Part shown: positions 26,021 through 36,097 of the stretch, in pieces
Layout of the letters: each line of letters opens with the position of its first letter
How positions within the stretch are numbered: the first letter of the stretch is position 1
DNA from: Planctomycetaceae bacterium
Lineage (GTDB): Bacteria; Planctomycetota; Planctomycetia; Planctomycetales; Planctomycetaceae
DNA length: 64,000 nt
Direction of reading: 5' to 3'
Assembly (NCBI GenBank): GCA_041398785.1
Contig: JAWKUA010000013.1
Coordinates: 124,001-188,000, forward strand
Notes under the pieces: generated by a model
Seen by the model: the letters and a program-made list of their open reading frames with translations, nothing else
What the model was told of the DNA's origin: nothing
Databases searched by the model: none
Made by a program: the position numbers and the translations under genes

Positions 26021-27859
26021 TCATTTCGTCGGGACGGTGCCTTGCAGCTTCAGCAGGAGTTCTCCTGAATCGGCGTGCTGCGGGTTGAGCTGCAGGACTC
26101 GCTGGCAGTATTCGATCGCCTCCGCCGGCTGATCCGTGTCTGACAGACTGCGAGCCAGTCGAAACAGTACGTCAGCGTCCCACGGTTGCCGGATCTGATC
26201 ACAGCGCCGGTAATATAGTTCACGGGACAACTGCTGTTTGCCGCGGTAACTATCCGCCAGCGCTGCGGCGAGCCGAGTTGCCATGTCATCCAGTGACAGG
26301 TCCGCGAAGACCTCCTGTTGCTCTGGCTGCAGCAGGCTGAGTTCCTGCCGCATTTCTGACACGATCATTTCCTTATGAATGTTGACATCGAATGTCTTCG
26401 TCATTGGAAATACGCTCAGCACCCGAAGTGCATAGGACAGGCCCGACAGCCGGTCCTCCGGAAGCAGTCCCAGCAGTTCGTCGAAACGTGAGTCTTCCGG
26501 AACGCGTGACGTCTCCCACGTCCGCTGCAGAACCTGCTGCTGAACAAAGCGTCCCAGAATAACGGCAAGTCTTCGATGGCCGTCCAGGTTGTAGTGAACA
26601 TGTTCAAGAAACAGGTTGGCTCCGGGAATTGCCGGCCCCGTTTCGTCAGCGAGCTGCGTTGCGGAATCAACAAAATGAACATGCTCATTCGCGGCCTGTG
26701 AGGCAACCTCGCGGACGATGTCACGGAACGGAGTTGGCGCCCGAAACCGGCAGCCGTCAACATCACGGGCCAATTCGAATTCTTTCAGTGCTTCCGGATA
26801 TTGCTGCAGACCTTCGCGGCATTGTCCCATGCGATAGTGCAGCAGTGACGAATCAGTGGACGTTTCTTCGGCGATTTCAAACTGCTCAATCGCTTCCTGC
26901 CATATTCCGGCCGCGGAAAGCTGCTCACCCTGATCAAAATGAAGTCGCCATCGTTCCATTTCGTCCGTGCTGAGTGTTTCCGGGATCAGGAAGCTGACCG
27001 GCGAGTGGTTGCTGAGATTCGACGCGACGGTTGTCAATACGACGGGAACATTCGCCGACACTGCTGTGGAAACAATGCGTTCCAGATTCGTTCGGTAATA
27101 GTCCAGCGCCGTTGCGTATCGCGGATCGTCACGCGATATGGTGACGCTCGCCGGCAGTTCTTCCATCAGGTCTCCGCGGTTCGATTGTTCGTCGACAAAC
27201 CAGGGAGCCAGCAACTGGAACAGCCGCAGCCGGCGAATTTTCACGGCCATCGGCAGCATGGACGTTGTCGATGCGACACCGCCCGGCCCATAGAATTCGT
27301 TATGGCCGGTATGCACGACAATCAAATCCGGCTGCATGGCGATACATTGTTGGACGACATCGGCCACACTGAAACTGTTGACCGCAACCATGCCCGCATT
27401 GATGACTTCGAACCGTTGCCCGTCATTCTGGTGATTCAACAGAACTTCCATTTGACGCGGAAAGGAAAGCTCCGGCGGATACGGAAACCCCAGCACCGTC
27501 GATCCGCCGACAACCACAATTCGAAACACACCGTCGGGACGCGGCAGATCAAATCGCCTTGGTTCCGGACCGGCCAGTTTTCGGCCGGCGAAGTAGCTTT
27601 CTTCCGCCCTTGGATTGACCTGATAGTGCAGCAGCTCAGGAGCTCCCCTCACTTTCAGAAAGAGACCCAGGTCGTCGCCGACATCAAGCATAACCAGCAC
27701 GACTTCGGTGACCGCGATCAATGCGATCGGCAACATCAGTGCGGCAATGCGGAAATACCATCGTCGGCGCCCGGAACGCCGAAGGGCCGGACGCTGAGCC
27801 GAAGTTCGGGCGTCCGGCTTCACCGTTTCGGAATCGTCCCGCTGCTCGTCGCTTGCCAT
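26021..27859 (-). CDS. Membrane-anchored SGNH/GDSL-type hydrolase with TPR segments
   Basis: 612 aa. A basic N-terminus precedes a membrane helix (FRIAALMLPIALIAVTEVVL, about 36-55). SGNH blocks are visible: block I VVVGGSTVLGFPY (about 113), an Asn-containing NAGMVAVNS, block III HTGHNEFYG (about 180) and a late FLEHVHYNLDGH, in which Glu replaces the usual Asp of the D-x-x-H dyad. TPR-like helices are inserted before the last block (FEIAEETSTDSSLLHYRMGQ) and form the C-terminus (AIEYCQRVLQLNPQHADSGE). The substrate is unknown; acetyl-ester or carbohydrate-linked substrates are possible. The gene lies between the heptaheme cytochrome and CRTAC1 genes, all on the minus strand. Confidence 0.8.
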   Translation of the reverse strand: MASDEQRDDSETVKPDARTSAQRPALRRSGRRRWYFRIAALMLPIALIAVTEVVLVMLDVGDDLGLFLKVRGAPELLHYQVNPRAEESYFAGRKLAGPEPRRFDLPRPDGVFRIVVVGGSTVLGFPYPPELSFPRQMEVLLNHQNDGQRFEVINAGMVAVNSFSVADVVQQCIAMQPDLIVVHTGHNEFYGPGGVASTTSMLPMAVKIRRLRLFQLLAPWFVDEQSNRGDLMEELPASVTISRDDPRYATALDYYRTNLERIVSTAVSANVPVVLTTVASNLSNHSPVSFLIPETLSTDEMERWRLHFDQGEQLSAAGIWQEAIEQFEIAEETSTDSSLLHYRMGQCREGLQQYPEALKEFELARDVDGCRFRAPTPFRDIVREVASQAANEHVHFVDSATQLADETGPAIPGANLFLEHVHYNLDGHRRLAVILGRFVQQQVLQRTWETSRVPEDSRFDELLGLLPEDRLSGLSYALRVLSVFPMTKTFDVNIHKEMIVSEMRQELSLLQPEQQEVFADLSLDDMATRLAAALADSYRGKQQLSRELYYRRCDQIRQPWDADVLFRLARSLSDTDQPAEAIEYCQRVLQLNPQHADSGELLLKLQGTVPTK

Positions 27860-27943
27860 CAGGCCACCTTTACCAACGGGATGGCCACCGCGCGAACCAC
27901 GACAGCGCGATGCGTGAAGATGCCGTCTTCGGAGCAGGCTGCA

Positions 27944-29116
27944 TTATTCGACGTGTGCATCAGTTTCTTCCCGAACGGCCGGCGGATCGTTGTCGTTTCT
28001 GATTCGAATCCAGTGATCGTGAAATGAAATCGACTCATGCACTTCCACTCGCGGCATATGACACGACACGCAGTCATGATCCGGTGACACGGGACACATT
28101 ACGGACTGCGAGTCGCCGGAGTGGCAATCGAGACATTTTTGTTCGTACTGTTCGGGCGATTGCGTAGCCGCGTGCTGATGAGGATTATGGCAGGCCGTGC
28201 ATGTCAGCCGCCCCTGTGACTTCACGTAGCATTTCGACTGCACCAGGCCCACGGGCTGAAACCTGGCGATCTTCGGATTCTGCCGAGTGATCTCACTTTC
28301 CGCGACGGCAGTTTCACCGCGATGACAATCCGCACAGATTTCGATCTGATCCGCGGTGCGCCACGGCCGCTTTGGAAATCCGAGATCTTCACCGGTTGAA
28401 CGATCCTCCTGCATCACGACTGCATGTGAGGCACCGCCGATGTGACAGTTTTCACAGCCGACATTCGGTATCAGGCCCACCACCTGGTCACCGACAATTT
28501 TGCCGGCCGTGGTGTGGCATCCGAAGCAGCGTTCAAGAGCCTCCCCGCGAATGATGCGGCCGAAACATTCGATGTCATGCCGAATCGGCCGACCCAACTG
28601 CCCCGGCGTGAGATCCGTCCGGTCCATTCCTGTGAACCACGAAACGCGATGCTCGATGCCCACCGGAACACCCGATCCGTCCGGAGTCAAGGAGACAAAC
28701 GTGATGGCGTGCTGACCTGAACCGAAGGCGAATTGCAGCGGAAACGGCTCCCCGCCAAACCGACCCGGAACGACGACATCCAGGCCGGACTCATTGGGAA
28801 CGTAGCTGTATGTTTCGCCGCGATCCGAATCGGAAAACTGCAACTGTTCAAATCGGTCACGGAACGGAAAGTCGCGAGTGGACCGCAGCGTTTTTGAGTG
28901 TCCGCTTGACTGATAGTCGTGGAACTGAGTTTCGTGGCAGACGGCGCACGATTCGGACCCGACGATGCGGACATCAGCGGTTGCGGACGAAGGAACGGTC
29001 TCGGCGATTTCCGATCGAGGTGGCTGGCGGCCAACCATCCAGACTCCCGCAAGCAGCAACGCTCCGGCGGCAATCAGCAGCGGAATAAAGACCGTTCGTG
29101 ATCCGGAAATCCCCAT
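27944..29116 (-). CDS. Membrane-anchored heptaheme cytochrome c
   Basis: 390 aa, with an N-terminal signal/anchor helix (FIPLLIAAGALLLAGVWM, about 10-27) and seven CxxCH heme sites at about residues 57, 197, 221, 261, 306, 328 and 349 (CAVCH, CFGCH, CENCH, CADCH, CTACH, CLDCH, CVSCH). A KCYVKSQGRLTC segment before the fifth heme resembles a pattern in related multiheme cytochromes. It is probably periplasmic and involved in electron transfer; partners are unknown. It is the first gene of the minus-strand operon with the SGNH hydrolase and CRTAC1 copy C. Multiheme cytochromes beside CRTAC1 proteins recur in planctomycetes, as far as I recall. Confidence 0.88.
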   Translation of the reverse strand: MGISGSRTVFIPLLIAAGALLLAGVWMVGRQPPRSEIAETVPSSATADVRIVGSESCAVCHETQFHDYQSSGHSKTLRSTRDFPFRDRFEQLQFSDSDRGETYSYVPNESGLDVVVPGRFGGEPFPLQFAFGSGQHAITFVSLTPDGSGVPVGIEHRVSWFTGMDRTDLTPGQLGRPIRHDIECFGRIIRGEALERCFGCHTTAGKIVGDQVVGLIPNVGCENCHIGGASHAVVMQEDRSTGEDLGFPKRPWRTADQIEICADCHRGETAVAESEITRQNPKIARFQPVGLVQSKCYVKSQGRLTCTACHNPHQHAATQSPEQYEQKCLDCHSGDSQSVMCPVSPDHDCVSCHMPRVEVHESISFHDHWIRIRNDNDPPAVREETDAHVE

Positions 29117-29655
29117 ACGTCCGTTTGTCTACACTTCAACTGAAGCTGTGTTTCCTGAAAGAGCCCGCTACACAGCGTGCGGCGACCGAGAGTTGCCGAC
29201 GTGGCGTCGATGTTCATCCAGCGAGCCGCGCGGGATGGCTCCATCGTACGGAAAACAACGCGTCGCGGCGACCACGAAGCGGCACAGTTCCTGCGCGGGA
29301 TTCTGAGTCGCGCTCCGGCGTGGCCGCGCCTTCCATTGTGGAAAACGCCGCCGGCCTGGCATCGTTGGCGCAGTCGTCGTGCGCCGCGGGCGGGAGATGA
29401 CGCCTTGTCGGAAAACACGTCGCATCCATCCTCAATTGCCAAAGTTCCAAAATGTCAGGTAATCACCGACGCTGACGTTTTCGGAAGCTGTACGCACCGT
29501 CGTCGGCGCTATCCTTTTGTGGCGCAGTTCGGCGTGTGTTTCGACTGGACTTCTTTTTGAGACTTTTGTAAACGGGCGCTGGCGTCAGTGTACCAGGTTC
29601 GGGGCATCGGCTTGTGCCGGCAACTGTGATACGAACTGCCTCCCGGTGGCGCGGA
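29117..29655. other. Divergent intergenic region
   Basis: It lies between the minus-strand cytochrome operon and the plus-strand hydrolase gene, so both promoters are expected here. No clear promoter consensus, operator or coding frame could be selected. Confidence 0.45.
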
Positions 29656-30735
29656 ATGTTCGACGACGAAAACTCTACGCAGGCTGTTGATCAGCCATCG
29701 GAATGTCCGCCCCTGGCGATTCCACAGGAGTCGCCACTGCCGCCGTCACCGTTCGATCCGCCGCCGGGAGTTCCGCAGTTTCGCCCCGCTCGCGGATTAA
29801 GCGGAGCTCATCGGCAAACGCTGCTGGCGACATACATTTCCGGACGGCCCGGAATCACGGATACCGTGCCGCGAAAAATTCGGCTGCCCGACGGCGACTT
29901 TGTCGTGCTGCATGACGACCAGCCCGCAAACTGGAGACGCGGGGACCTGGTGGTCCTGTTGATGCACGGACTGACCGGCTGCCACAGAAGCGGCTATATG
30001 ATGCGAATCGCCGCCAAGCTGAAGCGGCAGGGTGTGCGAGTTTTCCGGATGGATCATCGCGGCTGCGGCGCGGGACGGCGACTGGCCGCGAACCCGTATC
30101 ACGCCGGGCGCACGGAAGACGTTCAGAATGTGCTGGAAACGATCGAACGCATCTGTCCGGGATCTCCCGTGTCAGTGGCCGGCTTTTCGCTCAGCGGAAA
30201 TCTGCTGCTGAAGTATCTGGGACAGCATGGCGGCAACGCTCCGATGTGCATCTACCGGGCTGTCGCCGTGTGTCCTCCCATCGACCTGATGAAGTGCATG
30301 ACCAAGCTGGGTGCGTCGCGCGCCGGGTTGAGGTATGACTGGCATTTTTCCAGAACCCTGGTCAGCCAGATTTCCAACAGTCCGCAGTGGCGAGACAACG
30401 TGCCGCTGGCCGAAGTCAGACGCCTGCCGCGTCGGCTTTACGAATTCGACGACCTCTACACAGCGCCGGCGTCCGGGTTCCGGTCGGTCGAAGAGTACTA
30501 CCGAACCGCGTCGTCGAAGGATGTCATCAGCAACATTCGTGTCCACACGACGATTCTGGCGGCCGAAGACGATCCGCTGATCGACGCCGAACCGCTGCTG
30601 GCTCTGTCGCTGCCCGGAAACGTCACTCGGTGTGTCACGCGCAACGGCGGACACCTGGGATTCATCGGACGCAGGGGAGTCGATCAGGACCGTCGCTGGA
30701 TGGACTGGCGCGTGATGGAATGGCTGCAGGAATAG
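29656..30735 (+). CDS. YheT-type alpha/beta-fold hydrolase
   Basis: 359 aa. After a Pro-rich N-terminus the protein follows the YheT pattern: LSGAHRQTLLATY, the oxyanion segment LLMHGLTGCHRSGYM (about 102), DHRGCGAG, the nucleophile elbow GFSLSGNLLLKYLG with Ser near 178, an acid in ILAAEDDPLI (about 303) and the catalytic His in NGGHLGF (about 331). The family contains putative esterases or hydrolases of uncertain substrate. ATG 29656 was preferred to the GTG at 29614. The gene overlaps the following glycosyltransferase start by 16 bases, suggesting coupled expression. Confidence 0.88.
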   Translation: MFDDENSTQAVDQPSECPPLAIPQESPLPPSPFDPPPGVPQFRPARGLSGAHRQTLLATYISGRPGITDTVPRKIRLPDGDFVVLHDDQPANWRRGDLVVLLMHGLTGCHRSGYMMRIAAKLKRQGVRVFRMDHRGCGAGRRLAANPYHAGRTEDVQNVLETIERICPGSPVSVAGFSLSGNLLLKYLGQHGGNAPMCIYRAVAVCPPIDLMKCMTKLGASRAGLRYDWHFSRTLVSQISNSPQWRDNVPLAEVRRLPRRLYEFDDLYTAPASGFRSVEEYYRTASSKDVISNIRVHTTILAAEDDPLIDAEPLLALSLPGNVTRCVTRNGGHLGFIGRRGVDQDRRWMDWRVMEWLQE

Positions 30736-31898
30736 CCTGCGAAACCGTCGACCTGCTGTTTGAATTCTCCACGCTGAACGGCGGCGAGAAGTCGATGCTG
30801 AGCGTCCTGGCGCGACTTGCCGGCCGAAGCGATCTGAAGTTTCGAGCGCTTTGCCCGGCCGATGGGCCGCTGGCCGATTGTCTGCGAACGCTGCAGATTC
30901 CCGTTCTGGAATTCAACGTACGCAACGTCGACGGAAACCGCCGTCCGTCGGATCAACTGGTCGCAGAACTCGCGTCGATTTGTGCTCAGCACGGGATTCG
31001 GCGGTTACACGCCAACAGCCTGTCGATGAGCCGACTGACAGGCCAGCTTGCTCGAAAGCAGCCTTCCGGCACAATCATTCACACAGGACACCTGCGGGAC
31101 ATCATCGGGCTGAGCCGTGCGGCGATCAGCGATCTGAACCGCAACGATGCTCTGATCGCGGTCTCTGAGGCGACGCGTTCCTTTCATCGCCGACAGGGAC
31201 TCGACGTCGACGGCAGCCGCTGCGTCGTCATCCACAACGGAGTCGATCCTGATCAGTTCCGGCCACGCGAACGATCGGCGCTGCGAGCCGAGTTGCTGCC
31301 GCAGGTTCCGCCGCACTCCATCGTGGCACTCAGTGTCGGGCAGATCTGTCTGCGAAAGGGACAGCTTGACGCCGCGAAAGCTGTTGTCGATCTGAACCGG
31401 CTGTCGCATGACACAATGCGTCCGGTCTTTCTGGTCATCTCCGGAGAACGTCATTCCGCGAAGGATGAAAGCGTGGCCTATGAGCAGGCGATTCGTGACG
31501 TGTTCAACTCCGCCGGTCAGTCCGAACGGCTGATCATGGCGGGCTATCGTTCCGATGTTGAACTGCTGATGAACGCAGCCGACGTGCTGATCCATGCGGC
31601 TCGACAGGAACCGTTCGGGCGAGTCCTGCTGGAAGCGTCGGCTTCGGGAATTCCGATCGTTGCCACCGACGTCGGCGGGACTCAGGAACTTCTGCGACCC
31701 GACGTCGACGCGCTGCTGGTTCCCGCAGCACAACCCGCGGCGATCGCCGACGCCGTTCGAAAAATGATCACGTCGCCTCAGCTTGCTTCACAGCTGTCGA
31801 CGTCGGCACGCGAACGCACGACGTCAGAATTCACGGCCGAACACTCCGCGACGGCCCTGGCGGATTTCTGGAACCAGTGTGAAGGCCGTTTCGTTTGA
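30720..31898 (+). CDS. Glycosyltransferase family 4-type protein
   Basis: 392 aa, GT-B fold. The start ATG 30720 lies within the last codons of the upstream hydrolase. The N-terminal domain has FEFSTLNGGEKSMLSVL, a variant of the usual Gly-rich loop, and HANSLSMSRL. The C-terminal nucleotide-sugar domain has VIHNGVDPDQF, LSVGQICLRKGQ and the E-x7-E signature EPFGRVLLEASASGIPIV, followed by GGTQELL. It probably transfers a sugar from a nucleotide donor to a cell-surface glycan; donor and acceptor cannot be read from the sequence. No other glycan genes are adjacent. Confidence 0.88.
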   Translation: MAAGIACETVDLLFEFSTLNGGEKSMLSVLARLAGRSDLKFRALCPADGPLADCLRTLQIPVLEFNVRNVDGNRRPSDQLVAELASICAQHGIRRLHANSLSMSRLTGQLARKQPSGTIIHTGHLRDIIGLSRAAISDLNRNDALIAVSEATRSFHRRQGLDVDGSRCVVIHNGVDPDQFRPRERSALRAELLPQVPPHSIVALSVGQICLRKGQLDAAKAVVDLNRLSHDTMRPVFLVISGERHSAKDESVAYEQAIRDVFNSAGQSERLIMAGYRSDVELLMNAADVLIHAARQEPFGRVLLEASASGIPIVATDVGGTQELLRPDVDALLVPAAQPAAIADAVRKMITSPQLASQLSTSARERTTSEFTAEHSATALADFWNQCEGRFV

Positions 31899-32119
31899 GC
31901 CGCGTCCAACGCCGGACGGAGAGCTATCCGGAACGGCCTTGCCTTCACCTACCGCGTAAACGAACGAAACGGTCGCCCCGCGCAGCAGGTTCCGTCGTCC
32001 CGCAATCCGTCGTCTCAGGCACACGCACGAAACACACTGTCGCCACGACGACAACCCGATTCACTGGATGCACCGAGACGTGGACGAATTCCCGATCCCC
32101 ATCGTGCGATTCCGGTCGC

Positions 32120-32563
32120 TCACCCGCCAATCGCTTCGGGTGGTCGATGAAACTCCTCCCAGCGTCGCCAGGCGTAGGCCCATTCCATCCACATTCGCAT
32201 GACGGACCACAGCAGTCTCATGCGTTCCAGGTGTTCGGGCGGCATTCGCGACTGCTGAGCGGCGGATTCCCGAGCCGCCATGTCCAGTCCATACCGTCGA
32301 GCGAGCGAACGGCACAGACCGTCGGCGGACAAATCGCATTCTTCGAGGTCGAAGTCGAACGTGCAGTCGACGGCCATGTCTTCGTCACTGGTCACCAGTT
32401 CGGCGCCGTCGGCGGTGACGAACATTTCGAACAGCCGCGCCCGGTACGGATCGATCTCCAGCGGGCGAACAGCGGCCTGAGCTTCGTCGATCAGCCGTTC
32501 GATACTGTCGAGAATATCGCGAGCGACCGATCGTTTGACTTCGGGTGACACCGGGTTGTTCAT
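32120..32563 (-). CDS. Conserved-looking acidic hypothetical protein
   Basis: 147 aa from ATG 32563 (a GTG lies one codon upstream). It is rich in Glu and Asp, with a helical N-terminus (VARDILDSIERLIDEAQAAV), a middle section (LFEMFVTADGAELVTSDEDM) and a C-terminal Trp/Met-rich helix (LWSVMRMWMEWAYAWRRWEE). No signal peptide or catalytic motif is visible. Composition and the absence of a better frame on the other strand support a real gene. Function unknown. Confidence 0.65.
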   Translation of the reverse strand: MNNPVSPEVKRSVARDILDSIERLIDEAQAAVRPLEIDPYRARLFEMFVTADGAELVTSDEDMAVDCTFDFDLEECDLSADGLCRSLARRYGLDMAARESAAQQSRMPPEHLERMRLLWSVMRMWMEWAYAWRRWEEFHRPPEAIGG

Positions 32564-32683
32564 CACGCTGCCTGGCTGCTATCAGAATCAGGAGTTTCGC
32601 ACGTTCCAATCCGAACGGGCGTCGGTATACCGGCCCGGCCGCAATCGCACAAGCCGGTGGAACGCCAACAGATACCGCGGTCC

Positions 32684-32860
32684 GGGAGGGCGAGGCTCCT
32701 GCCGAGCCGCGTGGGCCAAAGGACGTCCGATGCGGCAGCGGCTCGGCGGGAGCCTCGCCCTCCCGATGGTTGCGCCGAGGACGTTCAATTGCGGCAGCAC
32801 GTCCCAGAACGCTTTCCGACGGCTGCGCGCACAACTTCTGCGAAGATGTGGCACCCGGAC
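32684..32860 (+). repeat. Composite palindromic repeat (family C then family B)
   Basis: Family C (32684-32764) is an inverted repeat: GGGAGGGCGAGGCTCCTGCC and GAGCCGC on the left, GCGGCTCGGCGGGAG and CCTCGCCCTCCC on the right. Family B (about 32799-32860) contains AACGCTTTCCGACGGCTGCG, then CACAACTTCTGCGAAGATGT and a GGCACCC end. The same C-then-B order recurs at 33911-34124 and, more diverged, at 53449-53640. It lies in the 431-base gap before the DUF58 gene, which holds no gene of its own. Confidence 0.8.
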
Positions 32861-32994
32861 GGGCGCTCAGTCGCGGCGAGACGCGACCACATTGCGACAC
32901 TTGAGTCAGGCCGCTGCGAAGTTTGATTTCGCGCGAACAGTTGTCAGACTGACTCCCTGTTCGCGTTTCGTTTCATCGTATGCGGCAGGGCGGA

Positions 32995-33891
<897 letters not shown>

Positions 33892-33910
33892 AAGCGCGGC
33901 CTAACGCTCC

Positions 33911-34124
33911 GGGAGGGCGAGGCTCCTGCCGAGCCGCGCGTGCCAAAGGATCCGATGCGGCAGCGGCTCGGCGGGAGCTCGCCCTCCCGATGGTTGCATC
34001 TGTGTGAATCTGTGAAATCTGCGGACGCCATTTCCGGACCGCAACGTGCAATTGCCGCACGACGTCCCATAACGCTTTCCGACGGCTGCGCGCACAACTT
34101 CTTCGAAGATGTGGTACCCAGACG
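33911..34124 (+). repeat. Composite palindromic repeat (family C then family B), second copy
   Basis: The family C inverted repeat spans 33911-33988, with GGGAGGGCGAGGCTCCTGCC and a right arm shortened by one base. Family B spans about 34062-34124 (AACGCTTTCCGACGGCTGCG through GTGGTACCCAGACG). It starts 20 bases after the DUF58 stop, so it may also terminate that transcript. Confidence 0.8.
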
Positions 34125-34138
34125 GCGATCGAACGTCC

Positions 34139-34232
34139 GGGAGGGCGAGGCTCCCGCCGAGCCGCGTGGTTGCAATCTGAGGACGCCCGACCGCAACGTG
34201 CGGCAGCGGCTCGGCGGGAGCCTCGCCCTCCC
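34139..34232 (+). repeat. Family C inverted repeat, third copy
   Basis: Arms GGGAGGGCGAGGCTCCCGCC and GCGGCTCGGCGGGAGCCTCG-CCCTCCC are nearly perfect complements around a spacer of about 45 bases. The copy begins 15 bases after the preceding family B copy, making a C-B-C array. Confidence 0.8.
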
Positions 34233-34344
34233 TAACACCGCGGGTGCAGCGGCTCGGCAGGAGCCGTTCCGATAGACGCGGCCTTTCCGATCACCGCGAC
34301 TTGTCTCCGGGGCTTTGGCCGTGCATCAGACGGCGACGCGGCCG

Positions 34345-34761
34345 TCATTCGTCCGCCAGAAACTCGGTCAGCCGCGGGATTACCTGATCTTCGGGATGTC
34401 GGGTCCAGCATTCCCAGATCACCAGCACCTGCCAGCCGTCGCGGCGCAGACTTCGGATGTTCCGTCGATCTCGCAGGACATTGCCGTTGCGTTTTTCCTG
34501 CCAGAACGCGGCGTTGGATTTCGGAGCGACTCGACCGTAGCGGCAGCGGTGGCGGTGCCAGAAACAGCCGTGAACAAAGATCACTTTGCGGTGCCGAGGC
34601 AGGACGAGATCCGGTTTGCCGGGCAGGTCTTTTCGATGCAGCCGAAATCGATAGCCCATCCGGTGGACGAGTGACCTGACGATCATTTCCGGCCGAGTAT
34701 CCCGGTCGCGAATTCGCGACATGTTGAATGATCGCTGCTGCGGGGAATGCACGTCGGCCAA
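34345..34761 (-). CDS. vsr: Very short patch repair endonuclease (Vsr-type)
   Basis: 138 aa, normal length for Vsr, which nicks 5' of T in T-G mismatches left by deamination of 5-methylcytosine. Signatures: RSFNMSRIRDRDTRPE, LHRKDLPGKPDLVLP (containing the metal-binding Asp), VFVHGCFWHRH-type motif (VIFVHGCFWHRHRC) and a VIWECW C-terminal motif. The start TTG 34761 is supported by an AGGTG 8 bases upstream, inside the end of larB, leaving a 7-base intergenic gap. No cytosine methyltransferase lies nearby, although Vsr usually accompanies one. Confidence 0.92.
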   Translation of the reverse strand: MADVHSPQQRSFNMSRIRDRDTRPEMIVRSLVHRMGYRFRLHRKDLPGKPDLVLPRHRKVIFVHGCFWHRHRCRYGRVAPKSNAAFWQEKRNGNVLRDRRNIRSLRRDGWQVLVIWECWTRHPEDQVIPRLTEFLADE

Positions 34762-34768
34762 GTCACGG

Positions 34769-35611
34769 TCACCTTGTATCCGACGCCGCCGCGCTGCGCG
34801 GAAAGCCGTTTGCCTTGCCCATCACCTGGGTCGCTGTCGACTGCCCTTTCGCGATCATTCCCGCGACGTAGCCGCCGCGAAAACCGGCGTCGATATTGAC
34901 GGTCACGACATTCGAAGCACAGCACGTCAGCATGGACAGCATCGCGGTGATTCCGTTCAGAGAAGCTCCGTAGCCCACCGATGTCGGCACACCAATCACC
35001 GGACAGTTCACAAACCCGCCGACCACGGACGGCAGGGCGGCTTCCATCCCGGCGACGACGACGACTGCGGCCAGATCTCTCAGGCGATCCACCTGTTGCA
35101 GAAGCCGCTGCGGCCCGGCGACTCCCACGTCCTGAATCAGTTCGCACGCAACGTTCATCCAGCGCAGTGTCTCCACGGCTTCTTCAGCGACGGGCAAATC
35201 AGTACTTCCCGCCGTGATCACGACGACCGGGGGACTCGCGGCGGCGGGAGACTTCGCGAATTGTTCCGAGTCGGACAACCGGATCGTGCGGGCGATTTCG
35301 TTGTAGCGGGAATCCGGGAACGCGGCCTGGATTTTCGCGGCGACGTCGGGATTCACGCGAGTCACAAAGCCCGCCTGTCCGGCGGCCGCCTGGCGTTTCA
35401 GGATCTCGATGATCAGCGTCGCGGACTTGCCTTCACCGTAGATGACTTCCGGGAACCCGCAACGCGCCTGTCTCCCCAGATCCAGCACGGCTCCGTCGAC
35501 GGTCGCGGTTTGCCACATTCGGGCGATCGCGGCGGCCGCGGCTTCGCGCGAGTCCGAATCCGTGATGTACGCGGCAAGCGTGCTGCGGAGCTGATCGTGG
35601 TCAGGAAGCAT
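34769..35611 (-). CDS. larB: Nickel-pincer cofactor biosynthesis protein LarB
   Basis: 280 aa. LarB carboxylates and hydrolyses nicotinic acid adenine dinucleotide to the biscarboxylated pyridinium mononucleotide, the first step toward the nickel-pincer nucleotide of lactate racemase and related enzymes. Motifs: GFPEVIYGEGK, VVVITAGSTDLPVAEEA, VVVAGMEAALPSVVGGFV, NCPVIGVPTSVGYGAS, the conserved region before ML-x-x-CA, and VNIDAGFRGGYVAG. larC, larE and a racemase are not adjacent. The vsr gene begins 7 bases after its stop. Confidence 0.92.
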   Translation of the reverse strand: MLPDHDQLRSTLAAYITDSDSREAAAAAIARMWQTATVDGAVLDLGRQARCGFPEVIYGEGKSATLIIEILKRQAAAGQAGFVTRVNPDVAAKIQAAFPDSRYNEIARTIRLSDSEQFAKSPAAASPPVVVITAGSTDLPVAEEAVETLRWMNVACELIQDVGVAGPQRLLQQVDRLRDLAAVVVVAGMEAALPSVVGGFVNCPVIGVPTSVGYGASLNGITAMLSMLTCCASNVVTVNIDAGFRGGYVAGMIAKGQSTATQVMGKANGFPRSAAASDTR

Positions 35612-36097
35612 GCGGGGAAGATACCAGTGAAGTCAGCGATGAAGCAACTTTACGCTTTCGGGCCGAGGAACGGGCACCGTCCAGCCGCCAGCGTGGCGCG
35701 TCGCGCCGCAACAGCTCCGGGATGCGACCGGGCCGCGCGAACAACTCACCCCGGCGTTGTTCGTTCAACGTCATCCAAAGGCGCGAACGTCGGCTTTCGA
35801 CAAGGAATCCTGCGAATAGTCGGCCGGAACCGGCGCGTAGTTTTCCATGACCGGGAACTGTACCGATCGCGTTGCTCAATGCCCGCGGGTAGTGCCGGAC
35901 AGAATCACGGATGATTGTTCCGGTGGAGATCCGGAAATCCCTGTCTGATCGGCGCAAGTCTTTTTCAAACAACGTGATCCGGCCGAATCCCGGTTTTCTC
36001 AGGACGTTGCGGGCCGTATGATCGTGAGGTACGCTATCGTACGTTCGTCTGGTGAAAGCCATCGTGGCCAGTTGATGACCCTGCGGGAGTCCGTTCT
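35612..36097. other. Divergent intergenic region
   Basis: No gene or structure was recognised between larB (minus) and the VWA gene (plus). Promoters for both are expected but could not be pinpointed. Confidence 0.45.
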
